In this document: in pieces, positions 22,460-33,982 of the stretch
How the letters are laid out: every line of letters starts with the position of its first letter
Numbering within the stretch: the stretch's first letter is position 1
Origin: Methylobacterium sp. B4
GTDB lineage: Bacteria; Pseudomonadota; Alphaproteobacteria; Rhizobiales; Beijerinckiaceae
Direction of reading: 5' to 3'
Length of the DNA stretch: 64,000 bases
NCBI RefSeq assembly: GCF_003201865.1
Contig: NZ_QJJJ01000004.1
Coordinates: forward strand, 186,001 to 250,000
Notes under the pieces: model-generated
What the model was told of the DNA's origin: nothing
The model's database searches: none
The model's input: the letters and a program-made list of their open reading frames with translations, nothing else
Program-made: the position numbers and the translations under genes

Positions 22460-23758
22460 TCAGACCGCCACCGCCATCGCGGCCTGCTCCTCGACCCCGA
22501 ACACCCGCTTGTAGCGCTCGACCTCCGCCGCCGGCCCCTGGGCCTTGCTCGGATTGTCGGAGATCTTCACCGTCGGGCGGCCTTCGGCCTCCGTCACCTT
22601 GCAGACGACCGAGATCGGATCGAGCCGCCCCTCCGGCACGAGGCCGCGAAAATCGTTGGTCAGCCGCGTGCCCCAGCCGTAGCCGATGCGCATGCGGCCG
22701 TGGAAATGGGCGTGGATGGCCTCGATGTCGTCGATGTCGAGCCCGTCGGAGAAGATCGCCAGCTTCTCCCGCGGGTCGCAGCCCCGCGATTCCCAGAAGG
22801 CCAGGGCTTCCTCGCCGCCCGCGATCGGTTCCTTCGAGTCGATGCGGATGCCGGTCCAGGCGGTGAGCCAGTCGGGGGCGCTCGCGAGGAAGCCGGTGGT
22901 GCCGTAGGTGTCGGGCAGGGCCACCAGCAGGTTGCCGGCATAATCCTGCTGCCAGTCGGCGAGCACCGCGTAGGGCGAGGCCGCCAGGGCCGCCTCGTCG
23001 TCGCCGGCGAGCGCGGCGTAGACCATCGGCAGCTCATGGGCATTGGTGCCCACCGCCTCGACCTCGCGGCGCATGGCGATCAGGCAGTTCGAGGTGCCGA
23101 GGAAGGCGCGCTGGCCGAGGCCCTCGTTCATCGCCTGGACGCACCAGTCCTGCCAGAGGAAGCCGTGGCGGCGGCGCGTGCCGAAATCGGCGATGGAGAG
23201 GTCGGGCAGGCGCTTCAGGCGCTCGATCTTCTCCCAGACCCGGGTCATGGCGCGGGCGTAGAGCACCTGCAGCTCGAACTTGCCGAGCCCCCGCAGCACG
23301 GCGCGGGAGCGCATCTCGTTGAGGATCGCGAGTGCGGGCACCTCCCACATCGTGGTCTCGACCCAGGGACCGTGGAAGGTCAGCGCCACCTGGCCGTCGC
23401 GCACCTCCAGCTCGTAGTCCGGCAGGCGGAACTCTTCGAGCCATGCCATGAACTCGGAGGAGAGGATCTGGCGGCGGCCGTAGAAGGTGTTGCCGCGCAG
23501 CCAGGTGGATTCGCCCCGGCTCAGGCGGATCGTGCGAGCGTGGTCGAGCTGCGCCCGCAATTCCCCGAGATCGATCTCGTCGGCCACCCGCACGCTCTTC
23601 GTGCGGTTCTGGATCGCGAAGGTGACGTTCAGCTCGCGGTGGCGGCGGAAGATCATCTGCGCCATCAGGAGCTTGTAGAAATCCGTATCGAGCAGCGAGC
23701 GCACGATCGGGTCGATGCGGAAATTGTGGTCGTAGACCCGCTTCGCGAGGTCGATCAT
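22460..23758 (-). CDS. pncB: Nicotinate phosphoribosyltransferase
   Basis: A 432-residue enzyme of NAD salvage that makes nicotinate mononucleotide from nicotinate and PRPP with ATP help. Landmarks are the N-terminal [29 protein letters not shown] with the catalytic region, [25 protein letters not shown] (phosphorylated His in NAHE) and [17 protein letters not shown] at 23758 is preferred; an upstream reading to 23845 adds a Pro-rich leader. It is a single gene with its own flanks. Confidence 0.93.
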   Translation of the reverse strand: MIDLAKRVYDHNFRIDPIVRSLLDTDFYKLLMAQMIFRRHRELNVTFAIQNRTKSVRVADEIDLGELRAQLDHARTIRLSRGESTWLRGNTFYGRRQILSSEFMAWLEEFRLPDYELEVRDGQVALTFHGPWVETTMWEVPALAILNEMRSRAVLRGLGKFELQVLYARAMTRVWEKIERLKRLPDLSIADFGTRRRHGFLWQDWCVQAMNEGLGQRAFLGTSNCLIAMRREVEAVGTNAHELPMVYAALAGDDEAALAASPYAVLADWQQDYAGNLLVALPDTYGTTGFLASAPDWLTAWTGIRIDSKEPIAGGEEALAFWESRGCDPREKLAIFSDGLDIDDIEAIHAHFHGRMRIGYGWGTRLTNDFRGLVPEGRLDPISVVCKVTEAEGRPTVKISDNPSKAQGPAAEVERYKRVFGVEEQAAMAVAV

Positions 23759-23843
23759 GGGCCGTCCGTGTTCGGGGAGTGTCGCCCGAGCTTGGGGCGG
23801 ATCGCCCCGGGGATCAACGCCGGCGGGCGCAGGGCCTCGTGAC

Positions 23844-23876
23844 AAAAAAGGCGCCCCCGCCAGGGACGGGAGCGCC
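23844..23876 (-). terminator. Rho-independent terminator after the stress flavoprotein gene
   Basis: On the minus strand GGCGC..GCGCC (23850-23876) encloses a second CCCG/CGGG pairing and ends in a run of six T (23844-23849). It lies 38 bases beyond the stop of the gene at 23915. Confidence 0.8.
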
Positions 23877-23914
23877 GGTCGTCGGGGAAGGGCACGCGGC
23901 CCAACTCGAAGGAA

Positions 23915-24418
23915 TCAGGCGAGGTTGACCTTCTTGGTCTCGGTCTTGGGGCTCTCCCCGGTCAGCGAGGCCTTCACGTAGCCGTAGAGGTGGACCATCG
24001 TGGAAGACGGGCTGTCCCAGTACTCGCCCTGCTCGGGGTGGATGCGGATCAGGCCGACCTCGGGGTCGTCCTTACCGTTGGGGAACCACGTCTTGAGGCT
24101 CTCCTGCCACTTCTCGTCGATCAGCTTCTGGTCGCGGATCACCTCGGCCTTGCCGGCGATCGAGACGTAGGTCTGGCTCGACGGGTCCGAGTAGGAGAGG
24201 TTGACCTGGTTGTCGCGGCCGATCTCGGCGGTCTTCGGGCTGTGCAGCTTGGTGAAGAACCACACGTCGCCGTTCTCGTCGATCTCGTTGTTCCACATCG
24301 GCCGGCTGTTGAGCGTCCCGTCCTGATCGGCGGTGGTCAGCATCGCGACCTTGACGTCCTTGACCAGCTCGAAGAGCTTCTTCGCGCCCTCGTGGTCGCG
24401 ATGGTTGCCCTGGTGCAT
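23915..24418 (-). CDS. General stress protein, pyridoxamine 5'-phosphate oxidase-like fold
   Basis: A 167-residue split-barrel flavin-binding protein of the group including YdaG/YzzA. It has KKLFELVKDVKVAMLTTADQDGTLNSRPM, DVWFFTKLHSPKTAEI and NVNLSYSDPSSQTYVSIAGKAEV patterns. Members bind FMN or FAD and are induced by stress, substrates unknown. It is monocistronic with a good terminator. Confidence 0.85.
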   Translation of the reverse strand: MHQGNHRDHEGAKKLFELVKDVKVAMLTTADQDGTLNSRPMWNNEIDENGDVWFFTKLHSPKTAEIGRDNQVNLSYSDPSSQTYVSIAGKAEVIRDQKLIDEKWQESLKTWFPNGKDDPEVGLIRIHPEQGEYWDSPSSTMVHLYGYVKASLTGESPKTETKKVNLA

Positions 24419-24555
24419 GGATTACGTTCTCCGATTGTCGGCAATGGCGTGAGCCGGGCGGCCGAGGCCATGTCGGCATTCGGCGACCCGGCGATTGCCT
24501 CGACAACGAGCGAGGCCGGTCTTGGTTCAGGCCGCGATGCGGGAGCTGTTGACGG

Positions 24556-24843
24556 ATGGAGCGGATGAGGGTTGCGCTGCTTGCAGTGCTGCTGATGGTC
24601 GGGCTCGGGCCGGCCTCGGCCGAGGTGCGCTTCGGCCCCGGCGTGCGCATCGGCGGCCATGATTTCTCGAACCGGCGCTACCGCAGCGTTCACGTCGAGC
24701 GGGTGAAGCGTCTGCGCGGCCCCGTCGGCTGCCGGCACGTGCGCCGCGGCGTCTACCGGCGCGGCGACGGCTCGGTCGTGCGCGGGCCGATGGAAGAGTG
24801 CAACCTGATCGCGATCCCGCCGGGACGGCGACCGGGGCGATAG
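24556..24843 (+). CDS. Small exported basic protein
   Basis: A 95-residue protein with a signal peptide (MRVALLAVLLMVGLGPASA, from the second Met) and a basic mature part containing two Cys (VGCRHV, EECNLI). I do not recognise the family; similar short secreted proteins with a C-terminal VRR.VYRRGDG pattern are common in Methylobacterium, as I recall. No operon partner. Confidence 0.55.
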   Translation: MERMRVALLAVLLMVGLGPASAEVRFGPGVRIGGHDFSNRRYRSVHVERVKRLRGPVGCRHVRRGVYRRGDGSVVRGPMEECNLIAIPPGRRPGR

Positions 24844-24978
24844 GCTGCCGGCCCCGGCGTCGGGCGGCACCGTCCGCGAAGCCTGCGGGAGATTTTGCGC
24901 TCCCGTCGGGTCTGGCGTTCTCGGTCGTCTCGGTTACATGCAGGAAAACACCGAGCGATCCCGCGTGGAGTATCTCCC

Positions 24979-26100
24979 TTGGCCATCACCCGCGACGACG
25001 TGCTGAAGGCGCTCTCCACCGTCACGGTGGATCGCGGCGGCACCACCCTCCCCGGCTCCGGCCGGCTCTCGCAGGTGGTGATCGACGCGGGCAACCGGGT
25101 GATGTTCTCGATCCTCGTCGATCCGAGCGAGGCCGAGCGCTTCGAGCCGGTGCGGCGGGAGGCGGAGGGCCGCGTGCTGGCGCTCCCCGGCGTGTCGAGC
25201 GTGCTGGCGAGCCTGACCTCGGAGCGGGCGCCGAACGCTCCTCCCCCCGGCGCGGCCCCGCGCCCGTCCGCCGCTCCCGCGCCGCCGCGCCAGGGCAACG
25301 CGCTGCCGGGCGTGCGCCACATCGTGGCGGTGGCTTCCGGCAAGGGCGGCGTCGGCAAGTCGACCACCGCCTGCAACCTCGCCCTCGGTCTGAGCGCGCA
25401 GGGGCTGAAGGTCGGGTTGCTCGATGCCGACATCTACGGCCCGTCCGTGCCCAAGCTCCTCGGCCTCTCCGGCAAGCCGCGGGTGCTCGAGGGCAAGACC
25501 CTGGAGCCGCTGCAGGCCTACGGGCTGAAGGCCATGTCGATCGGGCTGCTGATCGAGCCGGAATCGGCGATGATCTGGCGCGGGCCGATGGTGCAGTCGG
25601 CCATCACCCAGATGCTGCGCGACGTGGCCTGGGGCGAACTCGACGTGCTCATCGTGGACATGCCTCCCGGCACCGGCGACGCGCAGCTCACCATGGCGCA
25701 GGCGACGCCGCTCTCGGGCGCCGTCATCGTCTCGACGCCGCAGGATCTGGCGCTGATCGATGCGCGGCGCGGCGTGACCATGTTCCGCAAGGTCTCGGTG
25801 CCGATCCTCGGCGTGATCGAGAACATGGCGACCTTCATCTGCCCGAATTGCGGGACCGCCTCGGCGATCTTCGGCCATGGCGGCGCCCGCCACGAAGCCG
25901 AGCGCCTGGAGGTGCCGTTCCTCGGCGAGATCCCGCTGACCATGGCGATCCGCGAGACCTCTGATGCGGGCCGCCCCGTGGTCGCCACCGATCCGGACGG
26001 GCCGCAGGCCAGGATCTACCGCGAGATCGCTCAGAAACTCTGGGCCAACCTCAGCGGCGCGCCCGCGGGCCGCGCGGCGCCCCGGATCGTCATCGAGTGA
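24979..26100 (+). CDS. mrp: Iron-sulfur carrier Mrp/ApbC (P-loop ATPase)
   Basis: A 373-residue protein. Residues 1-80 form a MIP18/DUF59-like domain, 110 onward a deviant Walker A ATPase (SGKGGVGKST, residues 120-129) with DADIYGPSVPKLLG and DMPPGTGDAQLT, then the cluster-binding CPNC (in FICPNCGTAS). It moves 4Fe-4S clusters to apoproteins. The start is TTG at 24979 with GGAG 8 bases before it; the upstream extension is Arg-rich. mobA overlaps its stop, so the two genes are coupled. Confidence 0.93.
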   Translation: MAITRDDVLKALSTVTVDRGGTTLPGSGRLSQVVIDAGNRVMFSILVDPSEAERFEPVRREAEGRVLALPGVSSVLASLTSERAPNAPPPGAAPRPSAAPAPPRQGNALPGVRHIVAVASGKGGVGKSTTACNLALGLSAQGLKVGLLDADIYGPSVPKLLGLSGKPRVLEGKTLEPLQAYGLKAMSIGLLIEPESAMIWRGPMVQSAITQMLRDVAWGELDVLIVDMPPGTGDAQLTMAQATPLSGAVIVSTPQDLALIDARRGVTMFRKVSVPILGVIENMATFICPNCGTASAIFGHGGARHEAERLEVPFLGEIPLTMAIRETSDAGRPVVATDPDGPQARIYREIAQKLWANLSGAPAGRAAPRIVIE

Positions 26101-26732
26101 CCGCGGCCCCGGTCTCCGGCTCGGGCATGGTGGGCCTGATCCTGGCCGGCGGCTTGTCGCGGCGGATGGGCGGGGGCGACAAGCCCATGAAGGTTCTGGC
26201 CGGACGCACCCTGCTGGAGCGGGTCGCCGAACGCTTGGCCCCGCAATGCCGGGGCGGCCTCGCGCTGAGCGCCAACGGTGACCCCGCCCGCTTCCGCGAC
26301 GTGTTTTCCGGGGCCGTCCTGCCCGACACGATGCCCGATCATCCCGGGCCGCTGGCTGGCATCCTCGCCGGACTGGAGGCCGCCGCCACGCTGCCCGGCG
26401 TCACCCACGTCGCCAGCGTGCCCGGCGACGCACCGTTCCTGCCCGAGGACTTCGTGGCCCGGCTCGTCGCCGCCGCGCAAGCCGAGGATCGGCCGATCGC
26501 GCTGGCGGCCTCGGGTGAGCGGCGCCACTTCACCAGCGCGCTCTGGCCGGTGGCGCTGCGCGAGGATCTGCGCGGCTGGCTCGCTTCGGGCGAACGGCGC
26601 GTCGGCGGCTTCATCGAGCGGCACGGGGCGGCCGTCGCCTCCTGGCCGGTCGAGCCCGTCGATCCCTTCCTCAACCTCAACGCGCCGGAAGATCTGGCCG
26701 CGGCCGAGGCGCTGCTGGCGCGGCTTTCCTGA
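26097..26732 (+). CDS. mobA: Molybdenum cofactor guanylyltransferase
   Basis: A 211-residue nucleotidyltransferase with the N-terminal loop LILAGGLSRRMGGGDKP that binds GTP, a VPGDAPFLPEDF Asp motif and DPFLNLNAPEDL near the end, all MobA landmarks. It links GMP to Mo-molybdopterin. GTG at 26097 overlaps the mrp stop in GTGA, so it is translated with the iron-sulfur carrier, which fits since molybdoenzymes need both cofactors. Confidence 0.92.
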   Translation: MTAAPVSGSGMVGLILAGGLSRRMGGGDKPMKVLAGRTLLERVAERLAPQCRGGLALSANGDPARFRDVFSGAVLPDTMPDHPGPLAGILAGLEAAATLPGVTHVASVPGDAPFLPEDFVARLVAAAQAEDRPIALAASGERRHFTSALWPVALREDLRGWLASGERRVGGFIERHGAAVASWPVEPVDPFLNLNAPEDLAAAEALLARLS

Positions 26733-26846
26733 CGCGGCGACAGCGCACCGCCGGCAGGGTCGCGGATGTTGTGCAAGCCCCTCGGAATTCATATTTAAGT
26801 AACTGAGACGACGGCCTTTGGTCGGCCACGGTCCATCCTGCCCCTA

Positions 26847-26961
26847 CCCTCATCCTGAGGTGCCGAAGCGCGAGCGGAGGCCTCGACGGATCGTCCAGGG
26901 ATCGCCCGCGAACGGGAGGATCCTTCGAGGCCCGCCTTCCGCGGGCACCTCAGGATGAGGG
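26847..26961. repeat. Nested palindromic intergenic repeat
   Basis: An 18-base perfect inverted repeat (CCCTCATCCTGAGGTGCC at 26847-26864 with its complement at 26944-26961) encloses a second inverted pair (GGCCTCGA-C-GGATC with GATCC-T-TCGAGGCC). It fills most of the 310-base gap between mobA and gyrA. I know the CATCCTGAGG palindrome as a dispersed element in several alphaproteobacteria. It contains no gene; it might act as a terminator in both directions. Confidence 0.85.
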
Positions 26962-27042
26962 CGCGGGCGGGATCGGCCGCGGGACCGGGTCCGCGGTGTT
27001 TCCGATTCCGGTCGGAACGAGCAGTAGATCGAGAGAACGACG

Positions 27043-29775
<2,733 letters not shown>

Positions 29776-29810
29776 GCGGCGGTCTCGTGAGGGAGCGCGT
29801 TCGTTTCCCT

Positions 29811-30036
29811 CACGCTCCGTCATCCCGGGGCCGCGACGCGGAACCCGGGATCCACCCGCGATGCGCGGCCCAGGCATGGTGTCGGGTCCAATCGTGGATG
29901 CCGGGTTCGCCTACGGCGACCCGGATTGAGGGTCGTTTGATCTGCGCCGTCGATCGCCTCGCCCTGTGATCTCGATCGCCGCACGTCGCGGGTCGCTTCC
30001 GGGTTCCGTTGCGCGGCCCCGGGATGACGGAGCGTG
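29811..30036. repeat. Long inverted repeat between gyrA and coaD
   Basis: A 25-base sequence at 29811-29835 (starting CACGCTCCGTCATCCCGGGG) is perfectly repeated inverted at 30012-30036. An inner pair CGGAACCCGG (29839-29848) / CCGGGTTCCG (29999-30008) extends the stem. The 150-base centre holds no gene. The GTCATCCCGGGGCCGCG core resembles a dispersed intergenic element of Methylobacterium-like genomes. It fills the gap of 311 bases. Confidence 0.85.
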
Positions 30037-30086
30037 AAGAGCCGGTCGGGTTCCGTTCGGCCCCAAAATGCTCTACGCCCCTCCCC

Positions 30087-30611
30087 GTGACGACCCGTAC
30101 AGCGCTCTACGCCGGCTCCTTCGATCCGGTCACCAACGGCCATCTCGACGTGGTGCGGCAGGCCTGCCGGCTCGTGCCGCGGCTGGTGCTGGCCATCGGC
30201 GTGCATCCGGGCAAGGCCCCGCTGTTCACGGCGGACGAGCGCGCCGAACTGCTTCGCGAGACCTGTGGGCCGCTCGCGGCTGCCGAGGGCGCGAGCCTGG
30301 AGGTCATCCCCTTCGACGACCTCGCCGTCTCCGCCGCCCGGCGCTGCGGGGCGCGCCTGTTCATCCGGGGCCTGCGCGACGGCACCGATCTCGACTACGA
30401 GATGCAATTGGCCGGCATGAACGGCGCGATGGCCCCCGAGGTCCAGACCGTGTTCCTGCCCGCCTCCACGGGCGTGCGGCCGATCACCGCCACCCTGGTC
30501 CGCCAGATCGCGGCCATGGGCGGCGACGTCTCGCCCTTCGTGCCCCCGGTCGTCGCCGCGCGGCTCGCCGCCCGCTTCGCCAAACCCTCCGACCCCAACG
30601 CTGGAGCCTAA
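30087..30611 (+). CDS. coaD: Pantetheine-phosphate adenylyltransferase
   Basis: A 174-residue enzyme of coenzyme A synthesis that adenylates 4'-phosphopantetheine. The nucleotidyl-transferase signature [14 protein letters not shown] is at the N-terminus and [15 protein letters not shown] in the middle, followed by TVFLPAST and [19 protein letters not shown] C-terminal helix. GTG 30087 is chosen since it puts the signature at residue 8 as usual; an upstream GTG frame runs into the repeat. It is followed after 6 bases by ppiA. Confidence 0.93.
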   Translation: MTTRTALYAGSFDPVTNGHLDVVRQACRLVPRLVLAIGVHPGKAPLFTADERAELLRETCGPLAAAEGASLEVIPFDDLAVSAARRCGARLFIRGLRDGTDLDYEMQLAGMNGAMAPEVQTVFLPASTGVRPITATLVRQIAAMGGDVSPFVPPVVAARLAARFAKPSDPNAGA

Positions 30612-30617
30612 CCCCGC

Positions 30618-31160
30618 ATGAACCGCCGCCACGCCGTCCTCGGCCTCGCTCTCGGTGCCGTCTTCTCGGCCGCCCTCTCGCTGCCCGCGCTGGCGGGCGA
30701 GAACACCGTCATTCTCGAGACCAAGGACGGGCGCGTCACCATCGAGCTGCGCCCGGAGATCGCGCCCAAGCACGTCAAGCAGATCAAGACGCTGGTCTCA
30801 CAGGGCTTCTACGACGGCCTGAAGTTCCACCGCGTCATCGACGGCTTCATGGTCCAGACCGGCGACCCGAAGGGCAACGGCACGGGCGGCTCCAGCCTGC
30901 CCAACATCCCCGCCGAGTTCTCCTCGGCCCCGTTCAAGCGCGGCACCGTCGGCATGGCCCGCTCGGGCAGCCCGAACTCGGCCAATTCGCAGTTCTTCAT
31001 CTGCATCGGCGACGCGGAGTTCCTGAACAACAACTACACCGTGGTCGGCGTGGTCACCTCGGGCATGGACGTGGTCGACAAGATCAAGAAGGGCTCCAAG
31101 AGCGACAACGGCTCGGTGCAGAACCCCGACAAGATCGTGAAGATGTCGCTCGGCCAATGA
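30618..31160 (+). CDS. ppiA: Periplasmic cyclophilin-type peptidyl-prolyl isomerase
   Basis: A 180-residue cyclophilin with a signal peptide (cut after ALA-GEN near residue 26). Active-site landmarks are KFHRVIDGFMVQTGDP, SANSQFFICIGDAEFLNNNYTVVG. It helps fold envelope proteins at proline bonds. It has the short bacterial PpiA form. Its TGA lies in an ATGA that opens the next frame. Confidence 0.92.
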   Translation: MNRRHAVLGLALGAVFSAALSLPALAGENTVILETKDGRVTIELRPEIAPKHVKQIKTLVSQGFYDGLKFHRVIDGFMVQTGDPKGNGTGGSSLPNIPAEFSSAPFKRGTVGMARSGSPNSANSQFFICIGDAEFLNNNYTVVGVVTSGMDVVDKIKKGSKSDNGSVQNPDKIVKMSLGQ

Positions 31161-31179
31161 CGCGTCCGGGAGAGGACCG

Positions 31180-31671
31180 ATAGCCGGGCGCTCCCCCCTT
31201 CGCCGCGGGGCCCTCGCCCTCGCGGCGCTTCCCGCCCTGCTCTGGCCGGGCGGGGCGGATGCGTTCGAGGGCATTGAACCCTGGCGCACCCTCCCCCAGA
31301 CCTTGCGGGGCACGCAGCGGGTGCCGCTGCCCGCGGGCGGGACGGCGGCGCCGGCCGACACCCTGCGGGCGCTCTACCCGGCGCTCGCCGCCTGCTGGAA
31401 GGTGCCCGAGGGCCTCGGCCGGTTCGAGCGGGCGGAGATCACGGCGCGCCTCTCGCTGCGCCGGGACGGCTCGGTGATCGGCACGCCGCGGATCACCTTC
31501 GCCCAGGCGCCCGGCGACGAGCGGGTGCGGGAGATCCTGGTGCGGGCGACGCTCGACGCGATCGCCCGCTGCACCCCGGTCCGGCTCAAGCCGGGCCTCG
31601 GCGGAGCCATTGCGGGGCGCCCCCTGGCGCTGCGCTTCATCTACGACGGACCCAGAGGACAGGGAATTTAA
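31180..31671 (+). CDS. Exported protein with unusual or broken start
   Basis: The frame ending at 31671 encodes a coherent product, APADTLRALYPALAACWKVP..., RFERAEITARLSLRRDGSVIG and RFIYDGPRGQGI, reminiscent of TonB-C-terminal-like energy transducer domains. It is open back to 31141 and includes a signal-peptide-like stretch (PLRRGALALAALPALLWPG) ahead of the first ordinary start codon, TTG 31303. No ATG, GTG or TTG precedes that stretch in frame; an ATA at 31180 does. An ATG in ATGA at 31157 sits in another frame and stops after 8 codons. Either a frameshift has cut the start or an unusual start is used. It may be a pseudogene. Confidence 0.5.
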   Translation: MAGRSPLRRGALALAALPALLWPGGADAFEGIEPWRTLPQTLRGTQRVPLPAGGTAAPADTLRALYPALAACWKVPEGLGRFERAEITARLSLRRDGSVIGTPRITFAQAPGDERVREILVRATLDAIARCTPVRLKPGLGGAIAGRPLALRFIYDGPRGQGI

Positions 31672-31674
31672 GCC

Positions 31675-32136
<462 letters not shown>

Positions 32137-32143
32137 GACCGGC

Positions 32144-32176
32144 CCCCGGAAGCCGACCCTCCGTCGGTTTCCGGGG
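32144..32176 (+). terminator. Terminator after ppiB
   Basis: CCCCGGAAGCCGAC (32144-32157) pairs with GTCGGTTTCCGGGG (32163-32176), one G-T, around a 5-base loop; ACTTT follows. Strong stem, weak U-run. Confidence 0.75.
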
Positions 32177-32411
32177 ACTTTGAAGTGCAGATTCAAAGTA
32201 GCTGAGCCTTGCCGGAGGCCGCTCAGGCCGGAAGCAACCATCGGCTCACCGCCCGGAAGCGGGCGTCCATCCCGTGATCCGCGCGGCCTGCCAGTCACCC
32301 CTGCGGCACAGCGCGAGCAGATCGCGAAGCCGATGCGATCAACCGGACACCGTATAGGGCCGCGATAACCCCGCTCCCGCCTCCCAGAGGAGGGACACGA
32401 GCCGCCGCGGC

Positions 32412-32816
32412 TCAACCCTCCGGCGGCTCCTTGAGCCCCGCGGCCTCTTCGAGCCAAGTCAGGATTTCCGGCGCCCGCCAGGGTTTGGGCATGAAGGTCG
32501 CGGTGACGCGCAGGTCGCTCGGCTGATCGCCCGCATCGCCCGAGGTCAGCAGCAGGCGGATGCGCGGCCAGGTCACGCCGATGATCCGGGCGAGTTCGAA
32601 GCCGCCGATCGTGCCCGGCGTGCGCACGTCGGAAAACACCACGTCGATCCCGTCGCCCCGCTCATGCAGGATGTCGAGGGCACGCTCGGCGGTCTCGGCC
32701 TCGATCACCTCGAAGCCCTTCTCCTCCAGCAGCTCGGCCGCGAGGAAGCGCTCGTCGGGCTCGTCCTCGACGACGAGGATGACGGGCTTGCGGCCCGTGG
32801 GTCGTGTGTCGCTCAT
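32412..32816 (-). CDS. Single-domain response regulator
   Basis: A 134-residue receiver domain without output part. The acidic pair is VVEDEPDERF, phosphorylated Asp in VFSDVRTPG, the Thr/Ser in LLTSGDAG and Lys in FMPKPWRAPEIL. It follows the CheY/DivK-like plan and probably passes phosphate or docks with other kinases. No kinase neighbour here. A gap of more than 300 bases lies upstream. Confidence 0.88.
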   Translation of the reverse strand: MSDTRPTGRKPVILVVEDEPDERFLAAELLEEKGFEVIEAETAERALDILHERGDGIDVVFSDVRTPGTIGGFELARIIGVTWPRIRLLLTSGDAGDQPSDLRVTATFMPKPWRAPEILTWLEEAAGLKEPPEG

Positions 32817-33167
32817 GACCCGTCACTCATGACCCGCCGCCTATGGCCCCGGTACCTCCGAACCCGCGAGGACGACGCGGACGGGAGCTCCCGCGCGACA
32901 TCCTCCGGCACAGTCCCCGGCAGAAGATACGATAGAACGGTGGGGCCGAACGTCTGTCGTTCAACGGCAACAGCGGGCAGTTTTGTTGCATTGCCGTCCT
33001 GAGCGCATGCGCTTTCGACGGGGATAGACGGCCCGCACCCGCCCTCCGTGCAGGGCTCAACCAGCAATTCCCATCGACTCACCAGTCAAGTGAAGGCGCG
33101 GAATAAAATCCGCATTTTCAACAGGGATCGCAACGAAGGAGCGGTTGACGGGTTACGGCTCAGGTGT
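32817..33167. other. Intergenic stretch with no convincing gene
   Basis: Leftward response regulator and rightward SOS operon diverge here, so promoters for both must lie in it. I see no ORF with a start site and no clear hairpin. The last 80 bases (from GTGAAGGCGCGG) are lower in GC. Confidence 0.6.
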
Positions 33168-33182
33168 GTTCTCTGTTTGTTC
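33168..33182 (+). promoter_or_regulatory. LexA-binding SOS box
   Basis: GTTC-TCTGTTT-GTTC is a perfect match to the alphaproteobacterial LexA site GTTC-N7-GTTC. It lies 39 bases before the imuA start and overlaps an upstream GTG that could be mistaken for that start. Controls the imuA-imuB-dnaE2 operon. Confidence 0.9.
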
Positions 33183-33220
33183 TGAACAACGCTTCCCTGA
33201 ACCCCTCTGAACCCTCGCCC

Positions 33221-33982
33221 ATGCCCCCTCCCCGCTCCTCCGACGCGCCGACGCTGGCCGAGCTTCGCCGGCTGACGGACCGCGCCGGGGGCGGCCGCGA
33301 GGCGCCTGATCCCCGCGCCCTGCCCTTCGGCGTTTCGGGGCTCGACGCGGCCCTGCCCGGGGGCGGGCTGGCGCTCGGGGCGCTCCACCAGATCCACGAG
33401 AGCGGTCCGCGCGGGCGCTACGCCGCCGCCGCGGTGCTGTTCGCCGGCGGCATCCTCGCCCGGCTCGACGGGCCTGTGCTGTGGTGCCTGCACAGCCGCG
33501 ACCTGTTCGCGCCCGCGCTGGCCCGGGTCGGGCTGCATCCCGACCGGGTGGTCTATTGCGAGACCTGGCGCGACGCGGAGGTGCTGCCGGCCATGGAGGA
33601 GGGCCTGCGCCATCGCGGGCTCGCCGGCGTCGTCGGCGAACTCACCCGCATGGCGCTCACGCCCTCGCGCCGGCTCCAACTCGCGGCGGAGGGCTCGGGC
33701 GTCACCGCGCTGGTGGTGCACCGCCTCTGCGCGGGCGAGGCGGCCGAGCCGGAGCCCTCCGCCGCGCGAACCCGATGGCGGGTGGCGCCCGCTCCCTCGG
33801 AGGGAACGAACCGTCGAATGGGCCGGCCTCGCTGGCGGCTCGACTTGCAGCGCTGCCGCGGTGGGGCGCCGGGAGCTTGGATCGTGGAGGCTTGCGATGC
33901 GCAGGGTCGTCTCGCTGTACCTGCCGTCCTGGCCGACCGACCGGCTGCGCCGGAGCGGGTCCAGCGCCGCGCCGCCGGATGA
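33221..33982 (+). CDS. imuA: Mutagenesis protein ImuA (SulA/RecA-like)
   Basis: A 253-residue protein, ATG 33221. Family features are an N-terminal LAELRR.TDRAG region, PFGVSGLDAALPGGGLALGALHQI, and a RecA-like core (GPVLWCLHSRDLFAPALARVGLHPDRVVYCE). It acts with ImuB and DnaE2 in error-prone synthesis past DNA lesions. The upstream GTG at 33164 is rejected because it overlaps the LexA box. The gene overlaps imuB by 86 bases. Confidence 0.9.
   Translation: MPPPRSSDAPTLAELRRLTDRAGGGREAPDPRALPFGVSGLDAALPGGGLALGALHQIHESGPRGRYAAAAVLFAGGILARLDGPVLWCLHSRDLFAPALARVGLHPDRVVYCETWRDAEVLPAMEEGLRHRGLAGVVGELTRMALTPSRRLQLAAEGSGVTALVVHRLCAGEAAEPEPSAARTRWRVAPAPSEGTNRRMGRPRWRLDLQRCRGGAPGAWIVEACDAQGRLAVPAVLADRPAAPERVQRRAAG

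Noticed and set aside
32180..32368. Short ORF of 62 residues after ppiB
   Set aside because: No ribosome site, basic/proline-rich, overlaps the region after a terminator.
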